DNA of 64,000 nucleotides from Alphaproteobacteria bacterium. Its GTDB lineage: Bacteria > Pseudomonadota > Alphaproteobacteria > Rhizobiales > Xanthobacteraceae. The position numbers and the translations under genes were made by a program. The stretch covers positions 1-64,000 of the forward strand of contig VBAH01000007.1 of assembly GCA_005884685.1 (NCBI GenBank), written 5' to 3'. Below are positions 9,729 through 19,085 of the stretch, in pieces. Positions within the stretch are counted from its first letter, which is position 1; each line of letters starts with the position of its first letter. The notes under the pieces were generated by a model. The model did not search any database. It saw only the letters and a program-made list of their open reading frames with translations, and was not told the origin of the DNA.

Positions 9729-11207
9729 ATGAAAATCCCGCGCCGTCGATTTCTCCATCTTGGCGCCGGTGCAGCCGCTTTCCCGCTCCTTCCTCGGCGC
9801 GTGAGCGCAGAAAATCAGTCACCGCCTTCCTCGCAGCTCCGCGAGCGGCCTCTCGCGGAGCGGCTCGCCGCCTATGCTTCCGGTTTGCGCTACGGTGACC
9901 TCGACGCCGCGACTCTTGAGCGCGTGAAGACGCTCGTGGTCGACACGCTCGGCTGCGGACTCGGTGCATGGGACGAGCGGCCCGTCCGCGCTTGCCGGGA
10001 GATCGCGCTGTCCGTCGACGGACCCGCGACGATCATCGGCACGACGCGGCGAACGACAACCGACCTCGCCGCCTTCGCCAATGGCGCCGCCGTCCGCTAT
10101 CTCGACTTCAATGACACCTACGTTGGCCGGTTCGCCGCTCATCCGAGCGACAACATCGCCGCATGCCTCGCCGTCGCGGAAGCCGAGCGCGCGAGCGCGC
10201 AGGAGCTGATCGTTGCGATCGTTATCGCCTATGAGGTGAATTGCCGATTGGTGGACGCGTTCGACATTTCGGCGCGCGGCTGGGATCCCCCGGTGTTCGG
10301 CCTTCCGGCCGTGGCACTGGCCGCGGGTCGGCTGATGAAACTCGACCCGGAGCAGCTGAGCAACGCCGTCAGCCTCGCGATCAACGATCACATCCCGCTG
10401 GCCCTGACCCGTGTCGGCGCACTGTCGGACTGGAAAGGGCTCGCGGCGGCCGAGGCCGGGCGCAACGCGGTATTTGCGGCGCGGCTCGCGCGCGCCGGTC
10501 TCACCGGACCGGCACCGATATTCGAGGGGACGTCCGGGCTGTTCCAGCAGGTGACCGGGCCAGGGAGCGTTGACGTCGGCGCTTTTGGCGGACCCGATGC
10601 GGAATTCCGGCTGCACAGATGCAGCCTGAAACCCTATCCGGCCGTTATCTATACTCAGACGGCAATCGTGGCGGCGATCGAAGTCGCCAAAGAGGTCGGC
10701 GCGCTCGAACGCATTTCGGCGATCGAGATCGCGACGACGCGCAGGGGTTATCAGCGCACCGGCAGTGAGCCGGAAAAGTGGTCGCCGAAGACCAGGGAGA
10801 CCGCCGACCACAGCCTTCCCTACATCGCGGCACGCGCAATGTTCGACGGCGACATCACCAACGAAAGCTTCGCGCCGGAGAAATTCCGCGATCCAGCTGT
10901 CCTCGCCTTCATGCAAAAGATCAAGGTTGCCGAAGACCCCGCCCTCACCGCGCGCGGCGGCGGAGCCGTGCCGACGCGCGTCATCGCGATTCTCGCCGAC
11001 GGCCGGCGCGTTTCGCGCGAGGTCGATCATGCACCGGGTTTCGCTGCGCGCCCGATGACACGAGAGGAAGTGGAGCGGAAATTCCGCGGCAACGTGGGTC
11101 AGCGCTGGTCCGAAGTACGGACGGCTGCCAATCTCGCCGCGCTCTGGGCGCTCGAACGGACGGATAATCTCTCTGCTTTGCTTGGCCAACTTGCGCTGAA
11201 GACCTAG
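9729..11207 (+). CDS. MmgE/PrpD-family protein with Tat signal
   Basis: A 492-residue member of the MmgE/PrpD family, which includes 2-methylcitrate dehydratase and cis-aconitate decarboxylase. The family pattern is clear: VDTLGCGLGAW near the start, FANGAAVRYLDFNDTY, HPSDNIAACLAVAE and CSLKPYPAVIYTQ. The N terminus is a twin-arginine signal (RRRFLHLG followed by a hydrophobic stretch, about residues 5-27), so the protein should be exported folded, which is unusual for a family better known from the cytoplasm. It is followed at 31 bp by a ModA-like binding protein that may be co-transcribed. Substrate unknown. Confidence 0.85.
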   Translation: MKIPRRRFLHLGAGAAAFPLLPRRVSAENQSPPSSQLRERPLAERLAAYASGLRYGDLDAATLERVKTLVVDTLGCGLGAWDERPVRACREIALSVDGPATIIGTTRRTTTDLAAFANGAAVRYLDFNDTYVGRFAAHPSDNIAACLAVAEAERASAQELIVAIVIAYEVNCRLVDAFDISARGWDPPVFGLPAVALAAGRLMKLDPEQLSNAVSLAINDHIPLALTRVGALSDWKGLAAAEAGRNAVFAARLARAGLTGPAPIFEGTSGLFQQVTGPGSVDVGAFGGPDAEFRLHRCSLKPYPAVIYTQTAIVAAIEVAKEVGALERISAIEIATTRRGYQRTGSEPEKWSPKTRETADHSLPYIAARAMFDGDITNESFAPEKFRDPAVLAFMQKIKVAEDPALTARGGGAVPTRVIAILADGRRVSREVDHAPGFAARPMTREEVERKFRGNVGQRWSEVRTAANLAALWALERTDNLSALLGQLALKT

Positions 11208-11238
11208 CCGCAGGCACCAAAAACCACCGGGGAGATCA

Positions 11239-11994
11239 ATGAGGTTGCGATCGATTGTTGTCACGGCGGGATTTCTGCTTGCCTCAGACCTGGCCGAGAC
11301 CGCCGAAATCCAGCTCCTGGCGTCAGGCGCTGTCAAAGAAGCGTATCTCGAACTCCTTCCAAACTTCGAAAAAGCGAGCGGCCACACTGTGAAAGCCGCA
11401 TGGTCGAATACGACAGATATTGGGAAACGGGTCGCAGGGGGCGAGGTCACCGATCTCGTCATTCTGGGCAACAACGGCACCGAAGCGCTGATCCAGGACG
11501 GGAAGCTCGTGGCGAGCACCCGTACGGCGTTCGCAAAATCAGGAATCTACGTCGCGGTGCGCACGGGCGCACCCGCGCCCGACATCGGTTCGGCCGACGC
11601 GCTGAAACGATCGGTTCTTGCGGCGAAGTCCGTTGCCTATTCGGGAGGGGCAAGCGGCACCTATATCGTCACGATGTTCCAGAAGTTAGGTATCTACGAT
11701 GAGGTCAGGGCAAAGGCCTCCGTCACGAAACCCAACGAACCCGTCGGTGGAAAGGTCGTGCGCGGTGACGCCGAGATCGGCTTCCATCAACTGAGCGAGC
11801 TCATTCCCGTAAAAGGCATCGACATCGTGGGACCTCTGCCTGCGGAGCTTCAAGAAGTCACGGTGTTCTCGGGTGCCTTGCACAGCGCTGCCAAAGAGCC
11901 GGATGCCGCCGGGGTGCTCATCAAGTTTCTCATCGCGCCGGCAGCCGCAGACACTCTGAAGAAGCATGGCCTGGAACCGGCGGTTCGCAACTGA
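11239..11994 (+). CDS. ModA-like periplasmic substrate-binding protein
   Basis: A 251-residue periplasmic binding protein with a signal peptide (about 1-22). The order of elements (IQLLASGAVKEAYLELLPNF, TDLVILGNNGTEALI, VAYSGGASGTYI and the C-terminal FLIAPAAADTLKKHGLEP) matches the molybdate-binding ModA family. No modB or modC genes are near, so molybdate is not secure as a ligand; several ModA-like proteins bind organic anions. Sits 31 bp after the Tat-exported MmgE/PrpD gene, suggesting a joint periplasmic task. The following transporter genes face the other way. Confidence 0.75.
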   Translation: MRLRSIVVTAGFLLASDLAETAEIQLLASGAVKEAYLELLPNFEKASGHTVKAAWSNTTDIGKRVAGGEVTDLVILGNNGTEALIQDGKLVASTRTAFAKSGIYVAVRTGAPAPDIGSADALKRSVLAAKSVAYSGGASGTYIVTMFQKLGIYDEVRAKASVTKPNEPVGGKVVRGDAEIGFHQLSELIPVKGIDIVGPLPAELQEVTVFSGALHSAAKEPDAAGVLIKFLIAPAAADTLKKHGLEPAVRN

Positions 11995-12000
11995 TCGCCG

Positions 12001-12804
12001 CTACATCCGCGCACCGAGCGGCGCCTTACTCGCCGACCGCTTGGTGAGCAGCGAGGCGGCAATCAGCCCGAGCGCCACCACGGCGATCAGGATGGTGCAC
12101 ACGGCGTTGATCTCCGGCTTCACGCCGAGGCGCACCTCCGAATAGATGCGCAGCGGCAGCGTCGTCGCGCCGGGACCGCTGACGAAGCTCGCGATGACCA
12201 GATCGTCGAGCGAGAGCGCGAAGGCGAGCATCCAGCCCGACGCGACCGCGGGCCAGATCAGCGGCAGGGTGACGGCGAGAAAGGTGCGCAGCGGCGGGCA
12301 GCCGAGGTCCAGCGCGGCCTCCTCGAGGCTCCGGTCGAAGGTGACGAGCCGCGACTGCACCACCACGGCGACGAAGCAGAGTGTCAACGTCGTATGCGCG
12401 ATCACAATGGTCCAGAAGCCGCGGTCGATCTCGACCGCGACGAACAGCAGCAGCAGCGACAGGCCGGTGATCACCTCGGGCATCACCAGCGGCGCGTAGA
12501 TCATGCCCGAGAACAGGAGCCGCCCGCGAAAGCGGCCGCCGCGCGTCAGCGCGAGCGCCGCAAGCGTGCCGAGTATGGTGGCGGCGGTCGCGGAGAGGAA
12601 GGCGACACGGAACGACACGGAAGCGGCATCGAGCATCGCGGCATCGTTGGCGAGTTCGCGATACCAGCGCAGCGACGCGCCGGCCCACACCGTGACGAGG
12701 CGCGAGTCATTGAACGAATTGACGACCAGAACCGCGATCGGCAGATAAAGGAACGCAAGGCCGAGCGCGAGCGCGGTGAGGTTGGTGCAGCCGAAGCGTT
12801 TCAT
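12001..12804 (-). CDS. Polyamine-type ABC transporter permease (PotI-like)
   Basis: A 267-residue inner-membrane permease with about six helices and the MetI-type permease loop for coupling to the ATPase (EEAALDLGCPPLRTFLAVTLPL, here at roughly 165-185). It is the second permease of a PotGHI-type importer for putrescine or spermidine-like compounds, encoded last in the operon. Between it and the first permease lies a dispersed repeat. No gene for a matching substrate-binding protein is seen in the window. Confidence 0.85.
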   Translation of the reverse strand: MKRFGCTNLTALALGLAFLYLPIAVLVVNSFNDSRLVTVWAGASLRWYRELANDAAMLDAASVSFRVAFLSATAATILGTLAALALTRGGRFRGRLLFSGMIYAPLVMPEVITGLSLLLLFVAVEIDRGFWTIVIAHTTLTLCFVAVVVQSRLVTFDRSLEEAALDLGCPPLRTFLAVTLPLIWPAVASGWMLAFALSLDDLVIASFVSGPGATTLPLRIYSEVRLGVKPEINAVCTILIAVVALGLIAASLLTKRSASKAPLGARM

Positions 12805-12823
12805 CGCGCTCGCCCTACCATTT

Positions 12824-12903
12824 TCCGCTCATGCCCGCGCAAGCGGGCATCCAGGGCCAAGAATCAAGAAAGAACTGGGTCCCCGCTTTCGCGGGGACGA
12901 GCG
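12824..12903. repeat. Palindromic repeat with GTCCCCGC and GCCCGC hairpins
   Basis: Two hairpins: ATGCCCGC-GCAA-GCGGGCAT and GTCCCCGC-TTTC-GCGGGGAC, about 45 bp apart. An inverted, diverged copy lies at 38688-38763. It is placed inside the pot operon, between the two permease genes, where its RNA hairpins could reduce expression or protect mRNA ends. Confidence 0.7.
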
Positions 12904-12912
12904 GACGAGAAC

Positions 12913-13827
12913 TCATCGCCCTCTCTCCAACTGGCGCGTCTCGCGCTGCCGGTAGATCAGGATCGGCGGCACCAGGATCAGCAGCAGCACGACGGCGAGC
13001 GCGGAGGCGACGGGCCAGTCGCGGTTGCCGAAGAATTCGAGCCACAGGACTTGGCCGATCATCGACGTCGATGACGAGCCGAGCAGATCCGGGATGACGA
13101 ACTCGCCGACGATGGGAATGAAACAGAGCAGACAGCCCGCGACGATGCCCGGCAGCGACAACGGCACGGTCACGGCGAAGAACGTGCGCGATGGCGGGCA
13201 CCCGAGATCGGCGGCGGCTTCGAGCAGCGCCGGATCCAGCTTTTCCAGCGCCGCATAGAGCGGCAGCACCATGAAAGGGAAATACGAATACACGATGCCG
13301 AGATAGACCGCATGGTCGGTCGCGAGCCACGACACCGGCGCATCGACGATGCGCAGTGCGAGCAGCACCTGATTGAGCAAGCCGTCGTGCTGCAGGATGT
13401 TGATCCATGCATAGACGCGGATCAGGAACGAGGTCCAGAACGGCAGTACCACCAGCAGCACGAGCATGCCCTGCCAGCGCCGCGGTGCGCGCGCGAGCGC
13501 GTAGGCAACCGGATAGGCGATCAACAGCAGGATCGCGGTCGAGATGGCCGCGACCTGGATGCTCTTCCAGTAGGACCATGCGTAAAGCTGGTCCGCGAAC
13601 AGGCCCAGGTAGCTGTCGAGCGAGAGTGCGGCGAAGAAATCCTTCATTCCCTCCCAGCCGGCGGCCGGGTCGAACACCGGCACGTAAGGCGGCTGCGCGA
13701 TCGCGGTCTGCGAGAGGCTGATCTTCAGCACGATCAGGAACGGCAGCAGGAGGAAGGCGATGAGCCACGCGTAGGGCACGAAGATCGCGGCCCGCGTCGT
13801 CCAATCACGGTGGGTGGCGTCCTTCAC
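12913..13827 (-). CDS. Polyamine-type ABC transporter permease (PotH-like)
   Basis: A MetI-fold permease of about 304 residues with around six helices (first at FVPYAWLIAFLLLPFLIVL) and the coupling motif LLEAAADLGCPPSRTFFAVTVPL. I chose the GTG at 13827 because GGAG lies 5 bases before it; a GTG at 13833 would overlap the upstream TGA, and the ATG at 13875 would overlap the ATPase gene by 46 bp. Forms the transmembrane pore together with the PotI-like protein. Confidence 0.85.
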   Translation of the reverse strand: MKDATHRDWTTRAAIFVPYAWLIAFLLLPFLIVLKISLSQTAIAQPPYVPVFDPAAGWEGMKDFFAALSLDSYLGLFADQLYAWSYWKSIQVAAISTAILLLIAYPVAYALARAPRRWQGMLVLLVVLPFWTSFLIRVYAWINILQHDGLLNQVLLALRIVDAPVSWLATDHAVYLGIVYSYFPFMVLPLYAALEKLDPALLEAAADLGCPPSRTFFAVTVPLSLPGIVAGCLLCFIPIVGEFVIPDLLGSSSTSMIGQVLWLEFFGNRDWPVASALAVVLLLILVPPILIYRQRETRQLERGR

Positions 13828-13829
13828 GA

Positions 13830-14906
13830 TCACTCCATCAGCAGCACGGCGGCGTCGGGCGTCCAGCTCAGCCACACGCGCTCGTTGACATGGATCGGAC
13901 GCTCGGCGCGCTGCTCGTTCATCACCGCGGCCTTGAGCACCAAGCCGTCGTCGAGCCGCACCTTGTAGAGCGAGAGCGTGCCGAGATAGCCGATGTCGGC
14001 GACGGTCCCGGCGGCGCCGTTCTCGAACGCACCGTCCGGCACCGCGTGCGACACGCGGATCTTCTCCGGCCGGAGCGCGACCGCGATCGGCCCGGGCGCG
14101 ACCGGCGCATGTGCCACGCGCAGGCGCATCCCGACGCGGTCGACCATGACGAAGGAGGGATAGACCGCCGTCACGCGCCCCTCGATCAGGTTCACATCGC
14201 CGACGAAGCCCGCGACCCAGCGCGAGGCCGGCCGTTCATAGATCTCCGCGGGCGTGCCGACCTGCGCGAGGCAGCCGCGGTTCATCACGCCGATGCGGTC
14301 GGCGATACTCATCGCCTCGTCCTGATCGTGCGTCACGATCACGAAGGTCGTCGCGAGGCGGCGTTGCAGCTCCTTGAGCTCGAAGCGCGTCTCCTCGCGC
14401 AGCTTGCGGTCGAGCGCGGCGAGCGGCTCGTCGAGCAGCAGCACCTTGGGGCGTTTTGCGAGCGAGCGCGCGAGCGCGACGCGCTGGCGCTGCCCGCCGG
14501 AGAGCTGGTCCGGCTTGCGCGCCGCAAGCGGCCGGAGCTGCACGAGGCCGAGCATTTCGTCGACGCGCGCCGCGATCTCGTCCCTCGCCAAGCCGTCCTG
14601 CTTCAGTCCGAACGCCACATTGCCCGCAACCGTCATGTGCGGAAACAGAGCATAGCTCTGGAACATCATGTTCACCGGCCGCCGGTAGGGCGGGATGCCG
14701 GCGAGGTCCTGCCCGGCGAGCGTCACGCGTCCGCCGTCCGGCGCCTCGAAGCCCGCGAGCATGCGCAACAGCGTGGTCTTGCCGCAGCCGGAGGGCCCGA
14801 GCAATGCGAAGAATTCGCGCTCGTGGATGTCGAGCGAAAGGCCGTCGACGGCGGTGAAATCGCCGAAGCGCTTCGTGACCTGATCGAAGCTGACGAGCAC
14901 CGCCAT
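13830..14906 (-). CDS. Polyamine-type ABC transporter ATPase (PotA/PotG-like)
   Basis: A 358-residue ABC ATPase. Walker A is GPSGCGKTT at 37-45, the signature LSGGQRQRV is near 135-143, Walker B is LLLDEPLAALD, and a TOBE domain follows from about 280 (VALRPEKIRVS). The arrangement PotG-PotH-PotI is that of spermidine/putrescine importers. Translation of the next gene begins within a few bases of its stop. The usual first gene of the operon, the periplasmic binding protein, is absent; upstream is an unrelated receiver-domain gene. Confidence 0.9.
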   Translation of the reverse strand: MAVLVSFDQVTKRFGDFTAVDGLSLDIHEREFFALLGPSGCGKTTLLRMLAGFEAPDGGRVTLAGQDLAGIPPYRRPVNMMFQSYALFPHMTVAGNVAFGLKQDGLARDEIAARVDEMLGLVQLRPLAARKPDQLSGGQRQRVALARSLAKRPKVLLLDEPLAALDRKLREETRFELKELQRRLATTFVIVTHDQDEAMSIADRIGVMNRGCLAQVGTPAEIYERPASRWVAGFVGDVNLIEGRVTAVYPSFVMVDRVGMRLRVAHAPVAPGPIAVALRPEKIRVSHAVPDGAFENGAAGTVADIGYLGTLSLYKVRLDDGLVLKAAVMNEQRAERPIHVNERVWLSWTPDAAVLLME

Positions 14907-14951
14907 GGCGGCACGCTAATCATATTCGCGGAAGTTGCGAAACCGGTGGCC

Positions 14952-15488
14952 TCAGGCGTCGGAGATCCGGGCTTCGGCCTTTGGCGCAATCCGCGGAGCG
15001 GCGATCAGCTTCTGCACCGGCTCGTAGAACAGCTTGCGCGGCTCCGGACCGTAATAGTCACCGAGCCGCACCATTGCGCGCGGCCGGGTGAGGATCGCCA
15101 CGATGCGGTCGAGCAGGGTCTTGCCGGATACCGGCTTCTTCAGGAACTCGTTCACGCCGAGGCGCGAGGCTTCGATCACGCGCCAGCGCTCGACGTGGCC
15201 GGTGAGCATGATGATCGGCACATCCGGCACCGGAAAAACGCCGGGCGAGCGCACGATGCGCACCAGCTCGGCGCCGTTGAGCAGCGGCATTTCCCAGTCG
15301 AGAATCACGAGGTCGGGCGCCAGCATGCGGATCGCCTCGAGGCCGGCAATCCCGTCCGGCGCCTCGTGGATGTTCTTGACGCCGAGATTGACCAGGATAT
15401 TGCGCACCACCTTGCGCATGTACTGGTTGTCGTCAACGACCAGCACGCTCAGCGACTGCACGAGCTTGTCGATGCGCTTATTGCTCAC
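14952..15488 (-). CDS. CheY-like receiver protein with C-terminal tail
   Basis: A 178-residue response regulator of the receiver-only type. The acidic pocket is D19/D20, the phospho-acceptor is D64 (VILDWEMPL), the switch threonine T96 (MLTGH) and the conserved lysine K117 (FLKKPVSG). Beyond the receiver (about residue 135 on) there is an unstructured tail of about 40 residues with YYGPEPRKLFYEP, a pattern seen in stand-alone receivers of Rhizobiales. No DNA-binding domain and no adjacent kinase, so its partner is unknown. Confidence 0.85.
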   Translation of the reverse strand: MSNKRIDKLVQSLSVLVVDDNQYMRKVVRNILVNLGVKNIHEAPDGIAGLEAIRMLAPDLVILDWEMPLLNGAELVRIVRSPGVFPVPDVPIIMLTGHVERWRVIEASRLGVNEFLKKPVSGKTLLDRIVAILTRPRAMVRLGDYYGPEPRKLFYEPVQKLIAAPRIAPKAEARISDA

Positions 15489-15624
15489 CGGATTGTGCCC
15501 TGTCCCGCGCGCCGGATCGGCGCGGCCCTGGGCGCACTAAAGCAGACCTGCATGAGAGTCGCGTAAAACCGATCGGGAAAATTGTCGGCAATCCCGCCCG
15601 CGCCGCATTGGGAAAAAGTTAGCG

Positions 15625-17112
15625 CTAACGCGGCGTCAATGTGCGGCGCACGGCGTCCTGCCAACCGCTCCATTTGCGCGCGCGGATCGCTTCGTCCATC
15701 TGCGGCTCGAAGCGACGGTCGAGCCGCCAGGTGGCCGCGAAACCATCGAGGTCGGGGCAAACGCCGGCCTTGCGCCCGGCGAGATAAGCCGCGCCGAGCG
15801 CGGTCGTCTCCATGAACACCGGGCGGTCGACCGGCGCATTGGTCATGTCGGCAAGGAACTGCATGGTGTAGTCGCTCGGCGTCATGCCGCCGTCGACGCG
15901 CAGCACGACATTCCCGCCCGCCGGCCAGTCGGCGCGCATCGCATCGAGCAGGTCGCGCGTCTGGTAACCGACCGCTTCGAGCGCCGCGCGGCTGATCTCG
16001 GCCGGGCCGGACTTGCGCGAGAGCCCATAGAGCGCGCCGCGCGCTTCCGCGTCCCACCACGGCGCCCCGAGCCCGACGAAGGCGGGCACCATATAGACCT
16101 GGTCCTCCGGATCGGCGAGCGCCGCGATCGTGCCGGTTTCGGCCGCGGTTGCGACCAGCTTCAGCCCGTCGCGCAACCATTGCACCGCCGCGCCCGCGAT
16201 GAAGATCGAGCCTTCGAGCGCGTAAGTTCGCTTGCCCTCGAGCTGATACGCGATGGTGGTGAGCAGGCGGGCGCGCGAGTTCACCGGCGTGTCGCCGGTG
16301 TTGAGCAGCGCGAAGCAGCCCGTGCCGTAGGTCGCCTTCATCATGCCGGGCTTGAAGCAGCCCTGCCCGACGGTCGCGGCCTGCTGGTCGCCCGCGATGC
16401 CGAGGATGCGCACCGGGCCGCCGAGCAGATGCGGCAGCGTCGTCCCGAACTCCGAAGCCGAGTCGCGCACCTCCGGCAGCAGCGCAGCCGGAATGCCGAA
16501 CAGATCGAGCAGTTCCGGATCCCATCGGCCGGTGCGGATGTCGAGCAGCAAGGTGCGCGCCGCATTGGTGGCATCGGTCGCGTGCACCTTGCCGCCGGAG
16601 AAGTGCCACAGCAGATAGGAGTCGACGGTGCCGAAGGCGAGCCGGCCGGCTTCCGCCGCCGCGCGCGCACCGCTCACGTTATCGAGCAGCCAGGCGATTT
16701 TGGTTGCCGAGAAGTAAGGGTCGAGCAAGAGGCCGGTGCGGTCCCTGACGAGCTTTTCGTGGCCGGCCCGCGCCAGCGCCGCGCAGGCCTCATGCGTGCG
16801 GCGGTCCTGCCAGACGATGGCGTTATGGATCGGCTTGCCGGTCGCCCGATCCCAGATGATCGTGGTTTCGCGCTGGTTGGTGATGCCCATCGCGGCGACA
16901 TCGTCGGCGCCGATGCCGGCGCTCGCCATCGCGGCGCGCGCGGTTGCCATCGAGGTGGTCCAGATGCCCTGCGGATCGTGCTCGACCCAGCCGGGCGACG
17001 GAAAGATCTGCGGAAACTCGAGCTGCGCGAATCCGACCGGCTCCAGCGCCGCGTTGAACAGAAACGCGCGCATCGAGGTGGTCCCCTGATCGATGGCGAG
17101 AAGATGACTCAA
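15625..17112 (-). CDS. glpK: Glycerol kinase
   Basis: A 495-residue FGGY-family kinase that phosphorylates glycerol to sn-glycerol 3-phosphate. The N-terminal phosphate-binding loop is [11 protein letters not shown] (about 6-16), [13 protein letters not shown] with its substrate-contact residues follows, and the C-terminal [22 protein letters not shown] region is intact. Length and motifs are those of a standard GlpK. It lies 75 bp after glpD on the same strand, forming a glpD-glpK operon that feeds glycerol into the quinone pool. Confidence 0.93.
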   Translation of the reverse strand: MSHLLAIDQGTTSMRAFLFNAALEPVGFAQLEFPQIFPSPGWVEHDPQGIWTTSMATARAAMASAGIGADDVAAMGITNQRETTIIWDRATGKPIHNAIVWQDRRTHEACAALARAGHEKLVRDRTGLLLDPYFSATKIAWLLDNVSGARAAAEAGRLAFGTVDSYLLWHFSGGKVHATDATNAARTLLLDIRTGRWDPELLDLFGIPAALLPEVRDSASEFGTTLPHLLGGPVRILGIAGDQQAATVGQGCFKPGMMKATYGTGCFALLNTGDTPVNSRARLLTTIAYQLEGKRTYALEGSIFIAGAAVQWLRDGLKLVATAAETGTIAALADPEDQVYMVPAFVGLGAPWWDAEARGALYGLSRKSGPAEISRAALEAVGYQTRDLLDAMRADWPAGGNVVLRVDGGMTPSDYTMQFLADMTNAPVDRPVFMETTALGAAYLAGRKAGVCPDLDGFAATWRLDRRFEPQMDEAIRARKWSGWQDAVRRTLTPR

Positions 17113-17187
17113 CGACTGTCCCCGATTATTTTTGGTAGAGCATGGTCTTTGTCGGAAAACCGGTATCCGCTTTCGCGATCATGCTCA

Positions 17188-18690
17188 CTATTCGGCTGCG
17201 GCGCGCCCGCCGCCACTCTCCATGAAGCGTGTCAGTGCAGCCTCGGCCTCCGTCCCCACGCGCAAGCCGAGCTTCGATCTCCGCCATAGCACGTCGTCGG
17301 CAGTTTCGGCGAATTCGTGGCGCATCAGATAACGTACTTCCGCCGCGGTCAGTTCATCGCCGAACAGCTCGCCGAGGCCGGCGAGGCTCTGCGCACCGCC
17401 GAGAATGCGGTCGACGCGCGTCCCATAGGCGCGCGTGAGCCGCCGCGCGTTCGCGTCGGTCAGGAACGGCCACAGCCCGCGGGCGCGCGCCGTCAGCGCC
17501 TCGACGCCGTCATGCGGGAAGTTCCCGCCGGGCAGCGGCGCATCGGCAGTCCAGCGCGCGCCGAGCTTGAAGTACGGCGCGAGGTGCATGAGCGCGGCCT
17601 CGGCGAGGCGGCGATAGGTGGTGATCTTGCCGCCGTAGACCGTGAGCAACGGCGCCGCGCCGCCGCGGCCGTCAAGATCGAGCACGTATTCGCGGGTGAG
17701 ATCCTTGGCGCGGCGTGCGCCGTCATCGAACAGCTGGCGCACGCCCGCGAAGGCATGCATCACCTGATCCGGCGTGACGGGATTGCGGAAATACACGCTC
17801 GCAGCGCCGCAGAGATAGGTGATCTCGGCGGCGCTGGCCGCCGGCGCGGCGGGATCGCCGGTGAAATCGACATCGGTCGTCCCGATCAGCGTGAGGTCGC
17901 GCTCGTAGGGGATCGCGAACACCACGCGGCCGTCGGCGTTCTGGAAGATGTAGGCGTGATCGTGCTCGAACAGGCGGCGCACCACGATATGGCTGCCTTT
18001 GACCAGGCGCACGTGCGCATGAGGCTTGAGCCGCAGCAAATGTCCGGTCACTTCCGGCGCCCAGGCGCCGGCCGCATTGACCAGCGCGCGCGCCGTGACA
18101 GTCTCGCGCTGACCGCGGGCGTTGAGCACGAGCTCCCAGCGGCCGCCGGCGCGGTCGGCGCGGATGAGCTTGGTGCGCGTGCGGATCACCGCGCCGCGCT
18201 CGGCCGCATCGACCGCGTTGAGCACCACGAGGCGTGAATCGTCGACCCAGCCGTCCGAGTAGACGAATGCCTGGCGGAATTGCCGCTTCAGCGGCTCGCC
18301 AACCACATGATGGGCGAGATCGAGCACCTCGGTGCCGGGCAGGATGTGACGGCCGCCGAGATGGTCGTAGATGAACAGGCCGAGCCGGAGCATCCAGGCA
18401 GGCCGCAGCCCGGAATGATACGGCAGCACGAAGCGCAGCGGCCGCGTCAGATGCGGCGCGTTGCGGATCAACACCTCGCGCTCGATCAGCGCCTCGCGCA
18501 CCAGCCGGAACGCATAGACCTCGAGATAGCGCAAGCCGCCGTGGATCAGCTTGGTGGATTTCGACGAAGTGCCGGAGGCAAGGTCGTTCTGCTCGACCAG
18601 CAGGACTCTCAGGCCCCGCCCGGCCGCGTCGCGCGCGATGCCTGCGCCATTGATGCCGCCGCCCACGATGGCAAGGTCGAAGTCCGCCAT
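17188..18690 (-). CDS. glpD: Aerobic glycerol-3-phosphate dehydrogenase
   Basis: A 500-residue FAD-dependent membrane-associated dehydrogenase that oxidises glycerol 3-phosphate to dihydroxyacetone phosphate and reduces quinone. The N-terminal FAD-binding motif is DLAIVGGGINGAG, KSTKLIHGGLRYLE follows, and a C-terminal DAO_C domain is present. I place the start at the ATG at 18690 (MADFDLAIVGGG), not at the ATG at 18729, which adds 13 residues without similarity. First gene of the glpD-glpK pair; no glpR or glycerol facilitator gene is in the window. Confidence 0.92.
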   Translation of the reverse strand: MADFDLAIVGGGINGAGIARDAAGRGLRVLLVEQNDLASGTSSKSTKLIHGGLRYLEVYAFRLVREALIEREVLIRNAPHLTRPLRFVLPYHSGLRPAWMLRLGLFIYDHLGGRHILPGTEVLDLAHHVVGEPLKRQFRQAFVYSDGWVDDSRLVVLNAVDAAERGAVIRTRTKLIRADRAGGRWELVLNARGQRETVTARALVNAAGAWAPEVTGHLLRLKPHAHVRLVKGSHIVVRRLFEHDHAYIFQNADGRVVFAIPYERDLTLIGTTDVDFTGDPAAPAASAAEITYLCGAASVYFRNPVTPDQVMHAFAGVRQLFDDGARRAKDLTREYVLDLDGRGGAAPLLTVYGGKITTYRRLAEAALMHLAPYFKLGARWTADAPLPGGNFPHDGVEALTARARGLWPFLTDANARRLTRAYGTRVDRILGGAQSLAGLGELFGDELTAAEVRYLMRHEFAETADDVLWRRSKLGLRVGTEAEAALTRFMESGGGRAAAE

Positions 18691-19085
18691 GAAATGCCGA
18701 TTCCTCAAGCCCCGGCCATGACGTGCCAACGGGGGAAAGCGAGGTCAAGCTTCGCGTTCGCCCCGGTGGCGGTTCGCCCCGCAGGGTGCAATTAGCGAAG
18801 CGCATTGCGCCATTGCAGACGAACGCGGACTTTGGGTAACCCGGAGCCAGGAAATCCGATCACGATAACGCGTCGTCTCGGATTTCCGCAGCGCGGCGGC
18901 GCAATGCGCTTCGCCCCCGCCTTCGCGGGGGCATGCTTATTTGCGCCCTACGGGCTGCGGGCCGGACCCGGAGGTGAGAGGCGTTTTCGCAACACCTCTC
19001 CTCGAACAGCAATCTAAAGCTGATCCACGCTGTCGCGCATGGCGGCTTTATGCCAAAAAACGTCACGGCTTTTGGGGGCTTTGAA
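18691..19085. other. 395-bp intergenic region with inverted repeats
   Basis: Between divergent glpD and the porin gene; I see no coding sequence. It holds an inverted repeat GGAAATCCGA (18850-18859) / TCGGATTTCC (18878-18887) and the first copy of the 61-bp repeat (18897-18957). Promoters for both genes must lie here, but no consensus box could be assigned with confidence. Confidence 0.6.
18897..18957. repeat. 61-bp repeat, left copy (flanks porin gene)
   Basis: Near-identical to 19861-19921 and in the same orientation, differing by small indels only. The core is the hairpin GCCCCCGC-CTTC-GCGGGGGC, flanked by GGCGCAATGCGC and TTGCGCCCTACGGGCTG. Confidence 0.8.
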
